Below the pieces are notes generated by a model, which saw only the letters and a program-made list of their open reading frames with translations, was not told the DNA's origin and did no database searches. Shown here one piece after another: positions 41,772-49,690 of a DNA stretch of 64,000 nucleotides. Location: positions 889,554 to 953,553 of the forward strand of contig NZ_JACABA010000001.1 in the NCBI RefSeq assembly GCF_013377015.1. The letters are read 5' to 3'. The DNA comes from Rhodopseudomonas sp. (GTDB taxonomy: Bacteria; Pseudomonadota; Alphaproteobacteria; Rhizobiales; Xanthobacteraceae). The position numbers and the translations under genes are program-made. Each line of letters opens with the position of its first letter. Within the stretch, counting starts at the first letter, position 1.

Positions 41772-43457
41772 TCAGTTCTGCAGGCGGACGCCGAGCATGA
41801 CGACAGTGGCGTTGTTGCTCGCCCCAACGGCGTTGGAGTCGAGCCAGTCGCGGCGCACTTGCGCCTTGATCTGGAAATTACGGTTCAGCTTGTAGACCAG
41901 GTCGCCTGAGATCGAACGAAAGTGATCGAGCCGGTCGGAGCCCTGATAGTCCAGCGTGCCCCAGGTGAATTTGCCGACCGCGGTCAGCCAGCGGCGAAAA
42001 TCATGATCGACCTCGGCGGTATAGCTGCGCGACAACACGCCCGAGACTCCGGCCAGCGTCGATTCATCGACCGAAGAGGTGGAGATGAATTTCACCGTCG
42101 TCAGCGGTGTCACCGTCCAGATCAGCGACGCGCTGGTCAACAGACCTGTGAGCTTTACCAGCCGCGGATCGCTGTAGGTCCTTGTCGCGTAGCCGATCGA
42201 GGCTTCGCCGGTCAGCAGCCGGGTCAGTTCGAAGCTGGTGCCCACCGTGGCATAGCCGCCGCTGGAGTCGCGCTGATAGCCGTTGCGATCGACCGCGGCG
42301 TCGTGAACCCTTGTATCGCCCTCGACCTCGAGGAACGGCTTCAGCCACGGCAGCACCTCGTAGCTGACGCGGCCGACGCCGCCGTACTGGTTGAAGTCGC
42401 GGTCGGCGTTGCTGGCGCTGCTGCCGTCGGTGAGCCGCGAGTTCTGGTACACGGTGCGATCGACATTGCCGACCACGGTGACCTGCAGCCGGTTGAAGTT
42501 CTGATCGATGCCGAACGAGCCGCCGGTGGTGGTGAAGATCGGATATTTGGCCAGGCCGGCCTGGATGTTCGGACTGCCGGGATTGTCGGTCGACAGCCGC
42601 AGCCGACCTTCGCCCATCAGGCGGGTGTCGCGCGTCACGTCGAGCCGGCCATCGATGTGGCCGTCGAAATCCGGCCGGTTCAGGTCTTCCGGCGCCGAGG
42701 CTACCACGCCGGGCGGATTGGCAAAGCTTTTCGTGTAGCCGGTGTACGAGCCACGCAGATCGGCCACCAGCGCATGGCGCTCCCAATCCGACGTCACCAT
42801 CAATTCCGGCGCGACCTTGTAGAACGGCGAGGCGCGCGCCACCGAGACGCGCGCCGGGTTGCTGTCATAGCCGCCGTTGAGTTCGACCGCGGATTTGACC
42901 AGGAAACCGCCGGCATAGTCGCCGACCGCGCCGAACGGATCGTCGTCGAGCTTGAGCCGGCGGCGCTGCGGCTGGCCGATCGCGGTGCCGGCCAGCCCGG
43001 CGGGCACCGGCGTCTTGCTGGCGGTGGATGACGGCGGCAGCGGCCGGGTAGGCGGCGACACCACCGTAGCGGTGCCTGGCATCGGCGGCTTCGGCTTCGG
43101 CGCGCCGGGGTAATATTTTGCCTTCTGGCGTTTCCGATTCAGCGAATCGTAGCCCATGCCCGAGGCGCCGGAAGCCGCCTCGATGCCATAGGTCGGGGTT
43201 TTGCCGATCCGCGATGGCGCCATCGCATCGACATCCATCGTCGTCTCATCGCGGGGATCGGTGGATGGCTCCGCGGTCTTGCGCAGCGGCAACTCTTGCG
43301 GGGAGACGAATCCGCCACGCACCGGGCGGAACAGGTCGCTGGTCAGTCTTTGCGCCGCGGCCGGCGTCCGATCGACCGCGACCAGCGCCAGACATGCCAG
43401 CAGCGCGCGCAAGATCCCTGCACGCGGGTGGCGGCCCAAAGCTGGAGCCGAGGTCAC
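41772..43457 (-). CDS. Putative outer-membrane beta-barrel protein (BBP2-like)
   Basis: This 561-residue exported protein starts at GTG with GGAG ten bases upstream; a signal peptide ends near AAAQ. Residues about 35-170 are a Pro-rich periplasmic region (PKPKPPMPGTATVVSPPTRP). From about 185 on, alternating short hydrophobic strands and turns (VKSAVELNGGYDSNPARVS, HALVADLRGSYTGY, TRLMGEGRLRLSTDN, FLEVEGDTRVHD) build a barrel of about 16-18 strands ending VVMLGVRLQN. The GGYDSNP segment is a hallmark of putative porin 2 proteins. Substrate and function are unknown; it may be a polysaccharide-related barrel. Confidence 0.8.
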   Translation of the reverse strand: MTSAPALGRHPRAGILRALLACLALVAVDRTPAAAQRLTSDLFRPVRGGFVSPQELPLRKTAEPSTDPRDETTMDVDAMAPSRIGKTPTYGIEAASGASGMGYDSLNRKRQKAKYYPGAPKPKPPMPGTATVVSPPTRPLPPSSTASKTPVPAGLAGTAIGQPQRRRLKLDDDPFGAVGDYAGGFLVKSAVELNGGYDSNPARVSVARASPFYKVAPELMVTSDWERHALVADLRGSYTGYTKSFANPPGVVASAPEDLNRPDFDGHIDGRLDVTRDTRLMGEGRLRLSTDNPGSPNIQAGLAKYPIFTTTGGSFGIDQNFNRLQVTVVGNVDRTVYQNSRLTDGSSASNADRDFNQYGGVGRVSYEVLPWLKPFLEVEGDTRVHDAAVDRNGYQRDSSGGYATVGTSFELTRLLTGEASIGYATRTYSDPRLVKLTGLLTSASLIWTVTPLTTVKFISTSSVDESTLAGVSGVLSRSYTAEVDHDFRRWLTAVGKFTWGTLDYQGSDRLDHFRSISGDLVYKLNRNFQIKAQVRRDWLDSNAVGASNNATVVMLGVRLQN

Positions 43458-43659
43458 GATTGAAATACTCCAACAAAATCATAATCTTGCAAGCGATGGC
43501 TGAGCCGCGACGCAGGGCCCCGGGAACCATCGTTAATGGAGTTAAAACAATTATGGTTAATGACCGGTTGAGACCCGGCGGGGCGCGTCGCATCGCAGGT
43601 CGGGCCGTGCTAGGAAGAGCCTCGCGCCAACCACGGCTCCTTCTCCATCCGGACCCAGC

Positions 43660-44673
43660 ATGGCCATCTCGAAAACCCGAACCACGAAATCCACGATGTC
43701 CGATCATGCCGCCGCCGCGATCGAGTCGGCCCTGCGCACGCTCGAGGCCGAGGCCAGCGGCGTGACCGCGCTGTCGGCCGCGCTGCAATCCGATCTCGGC
43801 CCGGCATTCGGCGCCGCGATCGACCTGATCCACAATGCCAAGGGCCGGCTGATCATCACCGGGCTCGGCAAGTCCGGCCACATCGGCCGCAAAATCGCGG
43901 CGACCTTCGCCTCAACCGGCACGCCGGCGTTCTTCGTCCACGCCTCGGAGGCGAGCCACGGCGACCTCGGCATGATCACCGCCGATGACATCATCCTGGC
44001 GCTGTCGTGGTCCGGCGAGCAGCCGGAAATGAAGAACCTGATCACCTACGCCAAGCGGTTCCGGATCGCGGTGATCGCGATGACCGCCGACGGCACCTCG
44101 ACGCTGGCGAAGGCCGCCGACATCGCGCTGTCGCTGCCGAAGGCGCGCGAGGCCTGCCCGCACAATCTGGCGCCGACCACGTCGTCGCTGATGCTGCTGG
44201 CGCTGGGCGACGCGCTGGCGATCGCGCTGCTGGAAAGCCGCGGCTTCACCTCGGTGGATTTCAGCGTGCTGCATCCCGGCGGCAAGCTCGGCGCGATGCT
44301 GAAATACGCCCGCGACCTGATGCATGCCGGTGACGCGGTGCCGCTGAAGCCGCTCGGCACGCGGATGTCGGATGCGCTGGTGGAGATGTCCTCGAAGGGA
44401 TTCGGCTGCGTCGGCATCGTCGATTCCCGCGGCCATGTTGTCGGCATCGTTACCGACGGCGATTTGCGCCGCCACATGCGCCCCGACCTGATGACCGCAT
44501 TGGTCGACGACGTCATGACCAAGAAGCCGAAAACCATCAGCCCGAACCTGCTCGCCAGCGAGGCGCTGGAAATCCTCAACTCCTCGAAGATCACCGCGCT
44601 GCTGGTCACCGACGGCAACAAGCCGGTCGGCATCGTGCATCTGCACGATCTGCTGCGTGCGGGCGTGGCGTAG
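43660..44673 (+). CDS. kdsD: Arabinose-5-phosphate isomerase KdsD/KpsF
   Basis: This 337-residue enzyme converts ribulose-5-phosphate to arabinose-5-phosphate, the first step to Kdo of lipopolysaccharide. It has an N-terminal SIS domain with ITGLGKSGHIGRKIAATFAS and HASEASHGDLGMI, and two CBS domains in the last 120 residues (DVMTKKPKTISPNLLASEAL, VGIVHLHDLLRAGVA). LSWSGEQPEMKNLI carries the sugar-binding SGE-like residues. The ATG at 43660 is taken as the start; an ATG at 43696 would drop 12 Lys/Thr-rich residues. Confidence 0.92.
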   Translation: MAISKTRTTKSTMSDHAAAAIESALRTLEAEASGVTALSAALQSDLGPAFGAAIDLIHNAKGRLIITGLGKSGHIGRKIAATFASTGTPAFFVHASEASHGDLGMITADDIILALSWSGEQPEMKNLITYAKRFRIAVIAMTADGTSTLAKAADIALSLPKAREACPHNLAPTTSSLMLLALGDALAIALLESRGFTSVDFSVLHPGGKLGAMLKYARDLMHAGDAVPLKPLGTRMSDALVEMSSKGFGCVGIVDSRGHVVGIVTDGDLRRHMRPDLMTALVDDVMTKKPKTISPNLLASEALEILNSSKITALLVTDGNKPVGIVHLHDLLRAGVA

Positions 44674-44734
44674 CTAGGTCCTTCGCCTCTCCCCGCTTGC
44701 GAGGAGAAGTCTGCGCGGCGTCCCAAATGCGCCT

Positions 44735-44780
44735 TCATTCCGGGGCGCGAGGCCGCAGGCCGAGCGAACCCGGGATGACC
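44735..44780. repeat. Palindromic intergenic repeat, family A (short copy)
   Basis: TTCATTCCGGGGCGCGAGGC, a short loop and CGAACCCGGGATGACC form a hairpin between kdsD and nfeD. It is a truncated relative of the copy at 2066-2182. The two genes converge here, so it may act as a bidirectional 3' hairpin. Confidence 0.7.
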
Positions 44781-44808
44781 CGAGCGAGAGCGATGCGGAT
44801 CGTATGTC

Positions 44809-45255
44809 TCACACCCCCGCCACCGTGAGACTCGCGCCGTCGGCCTGCACGATCTTGACCCGGCTGCCGGCCGGGGCATCGGGACCCGAGACGCGCCAGA
44901 TCGTGTCGTCGATCCGGACCGTGCCGGCGCCGTCGATGATCGGCTTCTCCAGCGTGAACTCGCGCCCGACCAGAGCGTCGGCGCGCTTGTTGAGAAACGG
45001 ATTGCTCTGGCTGGCGCCGGCGTTCTGTCGCGCCATCCGCCGCCACAGCGGCACCGCGGCGGCGGCGGACAGCGCGAACATCAGGATTTGGATCTGCCAG
45101 GACGGATGAATGACGAACGACAGCAGCCCGACCAGCAATGCTGCGAGCCCAAGCCAGAACATGAAGACGCCTGGCGCCAGCAATTCCAGCCCCATCAGGA
45201 TGAAGCCGAAAATCAACCAGTTCCAGCTGCCGAGCGCGGCGAACATGTCGGCCAT
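44809..45255 (-). CDS. nfeD: NfeD-family membrane protein
   Basis: This 148-residue protein has two or three membrane helices in its first 70 residues (WNWLIFGFILMGLELLAPGV, FWLGLAALLVGLLSFVI, IQILMFALSAAAAVPLW) and a C-terminal OB-fold-like domain (LVGREFTLEKPIIDGAGTV, DDTIWRVSGPDAPAGSRV). This is the short, protease-lacking NfeD type. Such proteins pair with SPFH/stomatin proteins in membrane microdomains; the SPFH gene lies just upstream, separated by a repeat. Confidence 0.85.
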   Translation of the reverse strand: MADMFAALGSWNWLIFGFILMGLELLAPGVFMFWLGLAALLVGLLSFVIHPSWQIQILMFALSAAAAVPLWRRMARQNAGASQSNPFLNKRADALVGREFTLEKPIIDGAGTVRIDDTIWRVSGPDAPAGSRVKIVQADGASLTVAGV

Positions 45256-45327
45256 GATAAGGATCTCCCCAGTGCGATCACATTGATATTGATATGGCGG
45301 TGAGTCGGCCGCAACGGAAGCGAGCCC

Positions 45328-45432
45328 CCTCTCCCATGGGGAGAGGGTTGGGGTGAGGGGGTACGACCTCTCGATAGGTTGTAACCCCTCACCCGTCCGG
45401 CTTCGCCGGTCGACCTCTCCCTATGGGAGAGG
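45328..45432. repeat. Palindromic intergenic repeat, family C (between the SPFH gene and nfeD)
   Basis: The copy begins CCTCTCCCATGGGGAGAGG and ends CCTCTCCCTATGGGAGAGG, with inner arms GTGAGGGGGTACGACC and GGTTGTAACCCCTCAC. It is closely similar to the copy in the gltB-gltD gap. Both lie in about 210 bases between co-directional partner genes. Confidence 0.85.
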
Positions 45433-45465
45433 TGAGCCAAACGCGAGCGCAGCGTTTGCGCGCGA

Positions 45466-46464
45466 TTAAGAGCGCGGTGGCGCCGCAGGCCCGGCATTCG
45501 GCACCGAGCCGCGGCGCGCCGCGGCCTGCGCCGAGGCGGCGCTTTCGCCGAAGGTGGCCTTGGCGATTTCGCCGATGCCGGCCAGCGAGCCCAGCACGGT
45601 CATCGCCTCGATCGGCAGCATGATGATCTTCTGGTTCGGCGAGTCGGCGATCTGGCCGAACGCCTTGATGTATTTGTCGGCGATGAAGTAGTTCAGCGCC
45701 GCGACATCGCCCTTGGCGATCGCCTCCGACACCATCTGGGTGGCGCGGGCTTCGGCCTCGGCGCTGCGCTCGCGCGCCTCGGCGTCGCGGAACGCCGCCT
45801 CGCGGCGGCCTTCGGCCTGCAGGATCTGGCCCTGCTTGGCGCCTTCGGCACGGAGAATTTCCGATTGTCGCTGGCCTTCGGCCTGCAGGATGTCGGCGCG
45901 CTTGACCCGTTCGGCCTTCATCTGCCGGCCCATCGCCTCGACCAGATCGGCCGGCGGCACGATGTCCTTGATCTCGATGCGGTTGACCTTGAGGCCCCAT
46001 GGCGACACCGCGGCATCGACCACCCGCAGCAGCCGTTCGTTGATCTCGTCGCGATGCGACAGCACCTGGTCGAGGTCCATCGCGCCCATCACCGAGCGGA
46101 TGTTCGTCATCGTCAGCACGATGATCGCCTGATCGAGATTGGAGACCTCGTAGCTCGCCTTGGCGGCGTCGAACACCTGATAGAACGCGACGCCGTCCAC
46201 CGTGACGGTGGCGTTGTCCTTGGTGATCACTTCCTGCTCGGGAATGTTGATCACCTGCTCCATCATGTTGACCTTGCGGCCGACGCGATCGAAATACGGA
46301 ATGATGAGGTTGAGGCCGGGCGACAGCGTGCGAATGAACTTGCCGAACCGCTCGATGGTCCAGTCGTAGCCCTGCGGCACGGTCTTGACGCCGGCGAACA
46401 GCGTGAGAATGACGAGGATGACGAAGGCGATGGAAAAGATATCGAAGCCGGACAACGAATACAT
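45466..46464 (-). CDS. SPFH/Band 7 (stomatin, QmcA-like) protein
   Basis: This 332-residue protein has one N-terminal membrane anchor ([16 protein letters not shown]) followed by the SPFH domain ([58 protein letters not shown]) and a long coiled-coil at about 190-260 rich in Glu-Ala-Arg ([14 protein letters not shown]). Such proteins form ring assemblies in the membrane, often with NfeD partners. GGAG lies six bases before the ATG. The last 40 residues are Ala/Pro-rich. Confidence 0.92.
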   Translation of the reverse strand: MYSLSGFDIFSIAFVILVILTLFAGVKTVPQGYDWTIERFGKFIRTLSPGLNLIIPYFDRVGRKVNMMEQVINIPEQEVITKDNATVTVDGVAFYQVFDAAKASYEVSNLDQAIIVLTMTNIRSVMGAMDLDQVLSHRDEINERLLRVVDAAVSPWGLKVNRIEIKDIVPPADLVEAMGRQMKAERVKRADILQAEGQRQSEILRAEGAKQGQILQAEGRREAAFRDAEARERSAEAEARATQMVSEAIAKGDVAALNYFIADKYIKAFGQIADSPNQKIIMLPIEAMTVLGSLAGIGEIAKATFGESAASAQAAARRGSVPNAGPAAPPRS

Positions 46465-46626
46465 GGAATTCTCCTCGCGGCGGCAAACTCCGCATCAGGC
46501 CGCCCCGACAGCCATGGTGATGTGATCGCCAGACCGGCGCAACTATCGTTAGGTCGCAGTAACGGGATATAAGGTTCGGGTCATCAGAAGATGACGTGGC
46601 GCCGCGCCGGCGATCCCCGGCCGAGC

Positions 46627-46673
46627 GTCCTTCCGGGGCGCGAAAGCGCAGCTTGCTGCGATCCCGGAAGGAC
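46627..46673. repeat. Palindromic intergenic repeat, family A-like (short)
   Basis: GTCCTTCCGGGGCGCGAAAG and its partner GCGATCCCGGAAGGAC form a hairpin upstream of the SPFH gene and 26 bases after the end of hemH. Related to family A but with GTCCTTCC in place of GTCATTCC at the ends. Confidence 0.7.
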
Positions 46674-46699
46674 GTGAGGTCGCCAAGGCAAATGGCGCG

Positions 46700-47737
46700 T
46701 CAGAGCCAGCCCTGCAATTCGCGCAGCACCAGTTGGCGGATCACCTCGATGCCGCCGTCGCTGTCGTTCAGGCACGGCACCGCGGAAAACTCCTCGCCGC
46801 CGTTTTCCAGAAAAATCTCGGCATTTTCCTGCGCGATCTCTTCCAGCGTTTCCAGGCAATCGGCCGCAAAACCCGGCATCACCACCGCGAGTTTGCGCAC
46901 GCCGTCCTTGGCCAGCTTGGCGATGGTCTTGTCGGTATAGGGCTGCAGCCACTGGTCGAAGCCGAACCGCGACTGGAACGTCAGCATCAGCTTCTTGTCG
47001 TCGAGGCCCATCCGCGCCCGCAGCGCGTCGACAGTGGCGATGCATTGCGACTGGTAGGGGTCGCCCTTTTCGATATAGGCCTGCGGCATGCCGTGAAACG
47101 ACGCCACGATGATCTCCGGCTCGAACGGCAGCGTCGCCAGATGCGACTTGATCGAGGCGGCCAGCGCCTCGATGTAGTCCGGATCGCGGTAGTAGGGCGG
47201 CGTCACCCGCAGGGTCGGCTGCGCCCGCATCTCGCCGAGCACGCGGAACACCTGATCGCACACCGTGGCCGAGGTCGCCGCGGAATATTGCGGATAAAGC
47301 GGCACCACCAGCAGCCGGCCGCAGCCCTGCGCCGTCAGCGCCTCGATTCGGGATTTGATCGAGGGATTGCCATAGCGCATCGCCCAATCGACCACGATGT
47401 GGTCACGACCGGCCATCGCCGCGCCGAGCTTTTCCGATTGCGCGCGGGTGATGGTCTTCAGCGGCGATTCGTTCTTCTCGGTATTCCAGATCTTCTGGTA
47501 GTCTTTGGCCTTACGCGCCGGACGCGTGTTCAGAATGATACCGTTCAGCGCCAGCTTCCAGAACAGTCCTTGATTCTCGATCACCCGCGGATCGGACAGG
47601 AACTCGCGCAAGTAGACCCGCACGCCCTTAGTATCGGCGCTGTCCGGGGTTCCAAGATTGACCAGCAGCACGCCAACGCGCTCCGGCGCCGGATCGACGG
47701 CGGCCACGGGGCTGATCATTGGAACAATGACTGTCAT
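46700..47737 (-). CDS. hemH: Ferrochelatase HemH
   Basis: This 345-residue enzyme inserts ferrous iron into protoporphyrin IX, the last step of haem b synthesis. Motifs are VGVLLVNLGTPDSADTKGV near the start, VVPLYPQYSAATSATV, the active-site His in IVASFHGMPQAYIEKGDPY, and VVMPGFAADCLETLEEI with ENAEIFLENGGEEF, which carries the acidic residues near the active site. The start is the ATG at 47737; an upstream in-frame start at 47839 would add 34 residues not seen in ferrochelatases. A further ATG at 47719 is possible. Confidence 0.94.
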   Translation of the reverse strand: MTVIVPMISPVAAVDPAPERVGVLLVNLGTPDSADTKGVRVYLREFLSDPRVIENQGLFWKLALNGIILNTRPARKAKDYQKIWNTEKNESPLKTITRAQSEKLGAAMAGRDHIVVDWAMRYGNPSIKSRIEALTAQGCGRLLVVPLYPQYSAATSATVCDQVFRVLGEMRAQPTLRVTPPYYRDPDYIEALAASIKSHLATLPFEPEIIVASFHGMPQAYIEKGDPYQSQCIATVDALRARMGLDDKKLMLTFQSRFGFDQWLQPYTDKTIAKLAKDGVRKLAVVMPGFAADCLETLEEIAQENAEIFLENGGEEFSAVPCLNDSDGGIEVIRQLVLRELQGWL

Positions 47738-47899
47738 GATGCTTTTGGCTTCGCGCGTTGTCCTATTATTGTCAAGATAAGGCCGGTTCGGCGCTGCCGC
47801 GAATTGTCGCGCGGTGAAGCAATGACTTTCATCATCCACCGAAGATTTCCCCCCGCTCCGCCGCGACCCGCGTGACTGCCTGATGCGCAGGCGGACTGA

Positions 47900-48961
47900 T
47901 CAAAGACAGGTCACGCGCTCGGCGGCGATGTACCCCAGTAACAATCCGAGGCCGAACAGCAGCAGCAGCCCGGCGGCGCCGAATTCGAGCCCGCGCATCA
48001 CCAGCGCGCCGCCGCCCTCGCGGCCAGCCGCCAGCCGCCGCGCCAGACCCTTGGCGGACACCGCGATCACCGCGATGGTCGCCACCGTGATCGCGGTGCC
48101 GAGCCCCATCACGAAGGTAGCGGCGATCCCGGCCCAGAACAGGCCCTGCGCCAGCGCGAACACCAGCACCAGAATGGCGCCGGAACACGGCCGGATTCCG
48201 ACCGCGAATACCGCGCCTAGGCCACGTCGCCAGCCGCCGGGGCCAGCCAGTTGCTGCGGTTCCGGGCCGTGCGAATGGCCGCAATGCTCGTCATGCGGAC
48301 CGTCATGAGCGTGATGATGGTGATGCTCGTGATGCTGGTGACCGTGATCATGGGCCGCGGCGAGCGCTAGTCCAGGCGCAGGCCGCCTCGATTGCTGCAG
48401 CGCACGCATGAAGCCGCCGCCCTTGGTCCAGACCAGCCGGGCACCGAACGCTGCGATCAGCGCGTAGCTGCCGATCTCGATCGCCCGCTCGGCGCCACAC
48501 ATCGTCTTGGCGGTGGCGTTGAGCAGCCAGGCGCTGATCGCGACGATCAGGACCGCGACCAGCGCCTGCAGCAACGCCGAAGCGAACGACAGCACGATGC
48601 CGCGCCGCGCGGTCTCCTCATTGGCGACCAGATAGGACGAGATTACCGCCTTGCCGTGGCCAGGACCGGCGGCGTGGAAGATGCCGTAGGCGAACGAGAT
48701 CAGAAGCAGGGTCCAGACCGCGCTGCCGTCGGTCTTGGCGGCACGAATCGTGGCCGACATCTGCCGATAGAATTCGGATTGTTTGTCCAGCAGCCAGCCG
48801 ATCAGGCCGGAGGCCGGCGGCGCGGCCGGCGGACGCAGTCCGCCGAACGGATTCTGCGCCAGCACCGAACTGATGGTGCCGTCGATCAGCACCACCGCGC
48901 CAACCGCCGCGGCGGCGATCAGCAGGCAACCGGAGACGGTGAACCAAGCGGGCTTGGTCAC
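47900..48961 (-). CDS. Nickel/cobalt transporter, NicO/RcnA type
   Basis: This 353-residue membrane protein has about seven membrane segments. The family motif FAYGIFHAAGPGHGKAVISS (His pairs in a membrane helix) is at residues 90-110, and a cytoplasmic His-rich loop (HDHGHQHHEHHHHHAHDG) follows at about 205-235. RcnA-like proteins export Ni or Co; NicO relatives may import. The GTG at 48961 overlaps the DUF1007 stop (GTGA); a TTG at 48967 would add two residues. Pairing with a DUF1007 protein is common for this type. Confidence 0.88.
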   Translation of the reverse strand: MTKPAWFTVSGCLLIAAAAVGAVVLIDGTISSVLAQNPFGGLRPPAAPPASGLIGWLLDKQSEFYRQMSATIRAAKTDGSAVWTLLLISFAYGIFHAAGPGHGKAVISSYLVANEETARRGIVLSFASALLQALVAVLIVAISAWLLNATAKTMCGAERAIEIGSYALIAAFGARLVWTKGGGFMRALQQSRRPAPGLALAAAHDHGHQHHEHHHHHAHDGPHDEHCGHSHGPEPQQLAGPGGWRRGLGAVFAVGIRPCSGAILVLVFALAQGLFWAGIAATFVMGLGTAITVATIAVIAVSAKGLARRLAAGREGGGALVMRGLEFGAAGLLLLFGLGLLLGYIAAERVTCL

Positions 48962-49584
48962 GGGCAATCCACCGTGATCTTGTTGGCGAACATCGCCCCA
49001 TAGTTGGAATTGTCGCCGCTGGCGAAGTTCTGTTCGTTCAGGCGCTGCGTTTGCGCCGTACCGTCGTTCGGCCGCTCGAACTTCATCTGGCAGCCGGCCG
49101 GCGCGCCGACCAGCGTGATCGGATCCTTGTCGACGAAGGTGAAGTCGATGAAATAGGTCGGATCGAACACCTCGACCGCCAGTTCCCTGCTCTTCACCGG
49201 GGTCTTCAGCGGCAGGGTGAAGTGCAGCACAAGGGCTGCGTCCTTGTATTCGAGGTAGTAATCGATCGGCTCCAGGAATTTCGACTTCTTGCCGTCGGCC
49301 TTGGCGAAGGTGAAGTAGCCGAACTCCTTCAGCGACTCGACATTGGTCTGCGCCAGCGGCGCGAGCTCCTCGCGGCTATAGACGCCCTTCTGCTTGGTCT
49401 CGAGCCCCTGCAGCGCGTAGGTCGAGAACATGTCGTCGAAGGTCCAGGCGTGACGGACGCCGGTGACCGTGCCGTCCGGCGCATAGACCAGCGCGCTGGT
49501 CGCGGTGATCCAGACATGCGGATGCGCGGAGGCCGCACCAGCGCCGAGGGCGAGAAAGCCGCCGACCAAAAGCACCTTCGTCAT
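48958..49584 (-). CDS. DUF1007-family exported protein, partner of NicO
   Basis: This 208-residue protein starts MTKVLLVGGFLALGAGAASA, a signal peptide, and continues HPHVWITATSALVYAPDGTV, ALQGLETKQKG, then YFTFAKADGKKSKFLEPIDY, the pattern of DUF1007 (COG3683) proteins, found beside nickel/cobalt transporters. The HPHVW at the mature N-terminus may bind metal. The start codon at 49584 lies in the outer arm of a family-B repeat. The open frame continues through the repeat to an ATG at 49689, one base beyond the stop of the peptidase gene, so the longer start is a possible alternative. Confidence 0.82.
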   Translation of the reverse strand: MTKVLLVGGFLALGAGAASAHPHVWITATSALVYAPDGTVTGVRHAWTFDDMFSTYALQGLETKQKGVYSREELAPLAQTNVESLKEFGYFTFAKADGKKSKFLEPIDYYLEYKDAALVLHFTLPLKTPVKSRELAVEVFDPTYFIDFTFVDKDPITLVGAPAGCQMKFERPNDGTAQTQRLNEQNFASGDNSNYGAMFANKITVDCP

Positions 49585-49657
49585 TGCGAGGAGCGAAGCG
49601 ACGAAGCAATCCAGTCCGTGCTTGCGACCTGGATTACTTCGCTTCGCTCGCAATGAC
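49580..49657. repeat. Palindromic intergenic repeat, family B, overlapping the DUF1007 start
   Basis: Outer arms are GTCATTGCGAGGAGCGAAGC and GCTTCGCTCGCAATGAC, with inner arms AGCAATCCAG and CTGGATTACT. It is a second copy of the element at 5799-5883. On the minus strand its terminal GCAATGAC supplies the ATG of the downstream gene, and the element as a whole could be translated in that frame. Confidence 0.85.
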
Positions 49658-49690
49658 GAACTTGGATGCAGTGCAGAATCGTCCGCCATC

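Noticed and set aside
47738-47899. Possible FNR or promoter element (TTGACAATAATAGG) before hemH
   Set aside because: Only one half-site is present and no suitable -10 element follows at the right distance.
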